64,000 nucleotides of DNA from Saccharothrix sp. NRRL B-16314 (lineage in GTDB: Bacteria; Actinomycetota; Actinomycetes; Mycobacteriales; Pseudonocardiaceae): assembly GCF_000716595.1 (NCBI RefSeq), contig NZ_JNXC01000026.1, forward strand, positions 1 to 64,000. The letters run 5' to 3'. This document shows positions 60,283 through 64,000 of the stretch, piece by piece. The first letter of the stretch is position 1. Every line of letters begins with the position of its first letter. Made by a program: the position numbers and the translations under genes. The notes beneath the pieces were generated by a model, which saw only the letters and a list, made by a program, of their open reading frames with translations, was not told where the DNA came from and did not search any database.

Positions 60283-61242
60283 GTGAACAAGCTCGGCCGC
60301 ACACTGCTCGCGACCACCGCCCTCGGCACCGCCACGCTCGTCTACGCGGCGGGCATCGAGCGCAGGCACTGGACGTTGCGCGAGGCGACGGTGCCGGTGC
60401 TGGCGCCCGGGTCGACGCCGCTGCGCGTGCTGCACCTGTCCGACCTGCACATGATGCCGGACCAGAAGTCGAAGCAGCGCTGGGTCGCCGCCCTCGACGA
60501 GCTGGAACCGGACCTCGTGGTGAACACCGGGGACAACCTCGCGCACAAGCAGGCCGTGCCCGCCGTCGTCCGCGCCCTGGGCCCGCTGCTGGCGCGTCCC
60601 GGCGTCTTCGTGTTCGGCAGCAACGACTACTACGCGCCGCGCCCGAAGAACCCGGCCCGCTACCTGCTGCCGTCAGCGAAGACCAAGCGGGTGCACGGCA
60701 TCCCGCTGCCGTGGCGGGACCTGCGCGCCGCGATGATCGAGCGCGGCTGGCTCGACCTGACCCACGTGCGCCGCCGGTTCGAGGTGAACGGCGTGGAGGT
60801 CTTCGCCGCCGGGCTGGACGACCCGCACCTGAAGCGGGACCGGTTCGAGGAGATCAGCGGCCCCATCCCGGACGTCCCGCTGCGCCTGGGCGTGACCCAC
60901 TCCCCCGAGCCGCGCGTCCTCGACCCGTTCGCCGCCGAGGGGTACGACCTCGTGCTGGCGGGTCACACGCACGGCGGCCAGCTGCGCATCCCGGGCTACG
61001 GCGCGATCGTCACGAACTGCGACCTGGACCGCTCGCGCGCCCGTGGCGTGTCGCGGTGGGGCTCGCACATGTGGTTGAACGTGTCCGCCGGTCTGGGTAC
61101 GTCGCCGTACGCGCCGGTGCGCTTCGCGTGCCCGCCGGAGGCCAGCCTGCTGACCTTGGTCCCGCGCCCCGTCGACGCAGGTCAGACCGCGTCCGACGCG
61201 GAAACCGATACCCGGTTCGGAGTGGGTGGGAACGTCAGGTAG
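60283..61242 (+). CDS. Calcineurin-like metallophosphoesterase (Rv3683 type)
   Basis: This 319-residue protein has an N-terminal hydrophobic anchor (LLATTALGTATLVYAAGIE). The metallophosphoesterase motifs are LHLSDLHMMPDQKS (about 51), DLVVNTGDNLAHK (about 76), VFGSNDYY (N-D in place of the usual GNH[ED]) and LAGHTHGGQLRIPGYG (about 226). This subgroup includes YkuE-like and UDP-2,3-diacylglucosamine-hydrolase-like enzymes. It is membrane-associated and its substrate is unknown. The start is GTG 60283. Confidence 0.9.
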   Translation: MNKLGRTLLATTALGTATLVYAAGIERRHWTLREATVPVLAPGSTPLRVLHLSDLHMMPDQKSKQRWVAALDELEPDLVVNTGDNLAHKQAVPAVVRALGPLLARPGVFVFGSNDYYAPRPKNPARYLLPSAKTKRVHGIPLPWRDLRAAMIERGWLDLTHVRRRFEVNGVEVFAAGLDDPHLKRDRFEEISGPIPDVPLRLGVTHSPEPRVLDPFAAEGYDLVLAGHTHGGQLRIPGYGAIVTNCDLDRSRARGVSRWGSHMWLNVSAGLGTSPYAPVRFACPPEASLLTLVPRPVDAGQTASDAETDTRFGVGGNVR

Positions 61243-61266
61243 AGTTCTCCTCGTTCGAGAGCAAGC

Positions 61267-61344
<78 letters not shown>

Positions 61345-61348
61345 CTCA

Positions 61349-61382
61349 GGCCCGGTCCGCCGCAAGGTGGACCGGGCCTTTG
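61349..61382 (+). terminator. Terminator after tRNA-Pro
   Basis: Perfect 10-bp arms GGCCCGGTCC and GGACCGGGCC enclose a 10-base loop and are followed by TTTGTG. Confidence 0.9.
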
Positions 61383-61406
61383 TGCGTTTCGGGCACGATT
61401 GACGGC

Positions 61407-61775
61407 ATGACTTCCGATGACAACCGTCCCGATCCGCGTGATCCAGTGGTCGACGACTGGCTCGGTGACGGGATGCTGCTCGGCATCAACCAGTTGACCG
61501 GCTTGCTCTTCGCCGTCGAGCGTGACCGGCCCGCGGAGGTGCCGGATGAGGTCATGAGGCGCTGGCACCGGCTGTTGGCGGTCCAGCGGCGGGTGGCCGA
61601 TCAGTCCGAGCCCGCGTTCATCGACCAGGCACGGCGGCAGGGGTGGTCGTGGGAGCGGATCGCGGACGTGCTGGGGCTAGCCGACGCGGAGGCTGCCGAA
61701 CGGCGGCAGGCGGCCCTCGCCGCAGAACTGGCTCGCACCCATCCGTCCGCGTTGCCCCGGCCGTGGCTGGGGTGA
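61407..61775 (+). CDS. Small helical protein with HTH-like segment
   Basis: This 122-residue protein contains VVDDWLGDGMLLGINQLTGLLFAVERDRP, then LLAVQRRVADQSEPAFIDQARRQGWSWERIADVLGLADAEAAERRQ. The last part resembles the sigma-70 region 4 or HTH-type 'WSWERIADVLG' seen in many actinobacterial proteins. It is convergent with a MerR-type gene. Not assigned to a named family. Confidence 0.7.
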   Translation: MTSDDNRPDPRDPVVDDWLGDGMLLGINQLTGLLFAVERDRPAEVPDEVMRRWHRLLAVQRRVADQSEPAFIDQARRQGWSWERIADVLGLADAEAAERRQAALAAELARTHPSALPRPWLG

Positions 61776-61844
61776 GTCGGAGGGGTCGACCGCGTCCGTT
61801 GCTCGACCTGTCCGAGAGGCTCCCGGACAGGTCTCCCCGTCGGG

Positions 61845-62207
61845 TCACACGCCTCGCAGTGGCGGGTACGGCTGGTCGTCCGCCGCGGGCGGTCGGTTCT
61901 GGTTGTTGAGGTCCTTGGCTTCCTGGAGCTGGTCCTCCAGGGTGACGATGCGGCACGCGGCGTCGAGGCCCATGCCCTGGTCGACCAGTTCCCTGACCCG
62001 GGCCGCCAACCTCAGTTGGGACCGGGAGTAGCGGCGGTGGCCGCCCGACGAGCGCTGCGGCTCGATCAGCTTCGCCTCGTCCAGGCTGCGCAGGAATCCC
62101 GGCGTGGCGCCGAGCATCTCCGCGGCTCTGCCCATCGTGTAGGCGGGGTAGTGGTCGTCTTCGAACTTGTCAGCCGCAGGCCGCGGCTCGTTTGTCTCTG
62201 GGGTCAT
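61845..62207 (-). CDS. MerR-family regulator
   Basis: This 120-residue protein has a MerR-type winged helix: YPAYTMGRAAEMLGATPGFLRSLDEAKLIEPQRSSGGHRRYSRSQLRLAARVRELVDQGM, then helix IVTLEDQLQEAKDL. It has a short dimerisation helix and no obvious ligand domain, as in HspR- or BldC-related proteins. Upstream, a perfect 15-bp hairpin (62226-62260) lies between the start and the preceding non-coding region. Confidence 0.88.
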   Translation of the reverse strand: MTPETNEPRPAADKFEDDHYPAYTMGRAAEMLGATPGFLRSLDEAKLIEPQRSSGGHRRYSRSQLRLAARVRELVDQGMGLDAACRIVTLEDQLQEAKDLNNQNRPPAADDQPYPPLRGV

Positions 62208-62225
62208 CGCACCTCCGCGCCACGA

Positions 62226-62260
62226 GGGGCCCCGGTGCCGCTACTCGGCACCGGGGCCCC
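62226..62260. terminator. Perfect hairpin upstream of the MerR gene
   Basis: 15-bp arms GGGGCCCCGGTGCCG and CGGCACCGGGGCCCC enclose CTACT. It lies only 18 bp before the MerR start, so it may be an attenuator on the minus strand or a terminator for transcription arriving from the right. Confidence 0.7.
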
Positions 62261-63105
62261 AGGGTTATGGGTTTCACCAACCGGCCGTGAGGCCGGTCTA
62301 CTGTGTCCGCGTCATCCGCACGAGCAGCGGAGACTGCGTGGATCGCATTTGCGTAACCGGAGACCACCTTCCAATCGTGCTGGACTGCGGTACCCGCCTG
62401 GCCCTACTTCAGCCTGTGGCAGGCGATCCGATGGTGTAAAACCCGTCCCTTCTCCTCTGGTTACCGTTTTCCTTGCACCTGCTCGGCCACCGTGCAGGAA
62501 CCCCTTCCACTGATCGGCTCCTGCGCGCCTGACCGCCCTTGCCGCTTCCACGCGTGGTGGTCGCCACCGGGGCCGCGTACTGCTGTCTCGCAAACCGCTT
62601 GCGTTCCCGGTACTTCACGTGCCGACACACACTGCGTCACGGGTAGTTCGTCATCTCCCGTGCCAATCGGACGTTCTCTCTCGTACGAGGAGAACACTAC
62701 ACACGACCACGTGCGAATGTCTAGCCCAGCGATCATAGATTTGCTCAGCCGGGTGACGACGGCTTCCTCACCTGCGCACACGTGGAAAAAATCCCGGGGC
62801 CGACGCGGCGACGGGATGGGGACGGGCACGCCGCGGGCACGGCGACGGGGGCGCGCGGGGGCACGGCGGCAGGCACGGCGGCGGGGCGACGGGGGGCACG
62901 GCGGCGGCACGGCGGCGGGCACGCGGGGGCACGGGGGGCGGGAGGCACGGGGGCCGGGGCGCGCGAGGAAGCACGGCCCTCATGGGGACGGCGCGCGGGG
63001 GGGGTGGTCAGCCTGGGAACCACAGCCCGTCACAGAGGCGGGCCGGACATGACAAAGCGGCCCCGGAGGGTGCGTTCACCCGCCGAGGCCGCCCCGGTCA
63101 CGAAG
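62261..63105. other. Gene-free stretch with lower-GC part and G-rich repeats
   Basis: 62261-62790 is less GC-rich than the surroundings and has no frame with actinomycete codon usage; it may hold the MerR promoter. About 62800-63010 is a G-rich region of GGGGG runs and GGCACGGCGG repeats on the + strand. At 63058-63094 a G/C hairpin (GCGGCC ... GGCCGC) lies behind the stop of the small gene at 63106. Confidence 0.6.
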
Positions 63106-63306
63106 TCACTTCACGTGCGGTCGGAGTTCGGCGAGGCGGCGCAACAGCTCGCCTACCTCGTGCCAGTCGAGCTTGGCGGACTCGCCGGGCGGGGTGTGGA
63201 TGCAGATGTTGCCCTCCTCCGTGAGGGTCACCTCCAGCGTCCGCCGACGACCCAGGGCGTCCGTGCACCCGACGCGACCGCCCTGCCGAACCGTGTTCTC
63301 GATCAT
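63106..63306 (-). CDS. Small uncharacterised protein
   Basis: This 66-residue protein starts MIENTVRQGGRVGCTDALGR, continues RRTLEVTLTEEGNICIHTPPGES and ends AKLDWHEVGELLRRLAELRPHVK. A beta-rich first half and a C-terminal helix are likely. Codon usage is normal. Not recognised; stands alone, with a terminator-like hairpin behind it. Confidence 0.6.
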   Translation of the reverse strand: MIENTVRQGGRVGCTDALGRRRTLEVTLTEEGNICIHTPPGESAKLDWHEVGELLRRLAELRPHVK

Positions 63307-63500
63307 CGGTCAGACCTCCCTGTGCCACCCGCGTGTATCCCGTGATTCGTTCGGGCGAACGAGGACGTTACGAACTACTCCTCGCTGTTGCTTAATTCCG
63401 CAGCTGCACCGACCACGCGGACGCCCGACCTGTTCCACTCAGCCAACCAGGTGAACGTTGACGATTCAAGTCACGTTCCGTAACCATCCATGATCGAAGC

Positions 63501-64000
63501 ATGGCAGACAAGGCGGACCGCGCGGACCTGCGGCAGCGGACGTACGGCAGGGGTGACCTCGCCGCGAACCCGCTCTTCGCGGGCGGCTTCATCAACTTCG
63601 GCTACTGGGCGGGCATCCCGCTGGACGGCGACCTGACCGTCGAGCACCGGATCGCGTCCCAGGAAACCCTCTACGACGTCGTCCTGGACGCGCTGGGGGT
63701 CGGCACGGGCGACCGCGTGCTCGAAGTCGGCTCCGGACGCGGCCTGGGCGCCCGGCGGATCCTCCGCCGCGACCCGGCGCACGTCCGGGGCGTCGACCTG
63801 GTTCCGGAGCAGGTCGCACGGGCGACCGAGGCCAACGACGACCCGCGCGCGGCGTTCGTCCAGGGCTCGTCCGACGACCTCCCGTTCCCCGACGCCTCGT
63901 TCGACGCCCTGCTGTCCGTCGAGGCCGCCCAGCACTTCGAGGACATCGGCGGGTTCGCGCACGAGAGCGCACGCGTGCTCGCACCCGGTGGCCGGTTCGC
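63501..64000 (+). CDS. SAM-dependent methyltransferase, 5' part (runs off the window)
   Basis: The first 166 residues of a class I methyltransferase are present. After NPLFAGGFINFGYWAGIPLDGDLTVEHRIASQ comes motif I VLEVGSGRGLGARRIL (about residue 72), GVDLVPEQVARATEAN, SSDDLPFPDASFDALLSVEAAQHFED and LAPGGRF. The FGYW segment and order resemble small-molecule O- or N-methyltransferases of secondary metabolism (rifamycin or erythromycin methyltransferase-like group). The 3' end and hence the full size are outside the window. Confidence 0.85.
   Translation, partial: MADKADRADLRQRTYGRGDLAANPLFAGGFINFGYWAGIPLDGDLTVEHRIASQETLYDVVLDALGVGTGDRVLEVGSGRGLGARRILRRDPAHVRGVDLVPEQVARATEANDDPRAAFVQGSSDDLPFPDASFDALLSVEAAQHFEDIGGFAHESARVLAPGGRF

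Noticed and set aside
62167-62439. + strand frame ending LDCGTRLALLQPVAGDPMV
   Set aside because: Low GC3, overlaps the MerR start and a perfect hairpin, and has no convincing start.
62782-63345. Frames through the G-rich block
   Set aside because: Only Gly/Arg/Ala low-complexity translation; repeat-driven.

Overview
The window comes from a high-GC actinomycete, most likely a member of the Pseudonocardiales (Saccharothrix, Lentzea or Actinosynnema type). Codon usage is strongly GC3-biased and GTG starts and 4-base GTGA/ATGA gene overlaps are common. The chromosomal backbone follows the gene order known from Mycobacterium tuberculosis Rv3655c to Rv3683: Tad-type pilus genes, ssd, a HAD phosphatase, acs, an ephE-like hydrolase, marP, a CoA-type Nudix gene, a TlpA-like thioredoxin, nth, crp, an MBL protein, ridA, two Get3-like ATPases, whiB4, ponA2 and a metallophosphoesterase. 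The species identity and the Rv correspondences are recalled from established knowledge, not searched.

Positions 1-566 are GC-rich, repeat-containing DNA with no supportable gene. Positions 567-3021 hold tadE, a Flp-like pilin (DUF4244), tadC, tadB and the 3' half of the pilus ATPase gene tadA, all on the minus strand. The 5' half of tadA lies 16.9 kb away at 19871-20452, followed by ssd. Between the halves (about 3007-19886) sits an integrated element of the actinomycete integrative-conjugative (AICE) type. It carries a DUF2637/Spd-like membrane protein, an FtsK/TraB-type DNA translocase, a primase-polymerase/helicase replication protein, a mirrored iteron array that looks like a replication origin, small regulators, an orphan HK97-type prohead protease, a small serine recombinase, and a large serine integrase whose start codon lies 28 bp from the right junction. 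Insertion occurred inside the codons of the tadA P-loop, so the element switches the pilus ATPase off.

Right of ssd come a HAD phosphatase, a probable Ms1-type small RNA in the syntenic position, and a peptidoglycan-recycling cluster (nagZ, namZ, a serine hydrolase, an RpiR/MurR regulator, murQ). Then come a kynurenine pathway unit (Lrp regulator, kynA, kynU), a degenerate Fic-like protein, a GNAT acetyltransferase, acs, nhaA and the marP-nth-crp segment. These are followed by an MFS transporter, a second sliding-clamp gene, HxlR/SnoaL genes, the MBL and Nudix genes, an oxidoreductase, a pair of related proteins (one with a VRAD tandem repeat), ridA, a DUF4177 protein, get3-like genes, whiB4, ponA2, a YqeY protein, a metallophosphoesterase and tRNA-Pro(CGG). 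A MerR regulator, small genes and the 5' part of a SAM methyltransferase reach the window edge.

The most unusual structures are repeats. Two intergenic regions between convergent genes (32784-32985 and 59501-59715) carry the same architecture: four forward and five reverse 22-bp units forming one large palindrome, with a sequence-variant unit matched by a complementary variant in the opposite arm. A third convergent region carries a 16-bp tandem repeat. Inside the element there is a 95-bp inverted repeat of TTAGGTTG iterons with mirrored spacing, and a cluster of seven GTGCCGACC sites directly behind the translocase gene.
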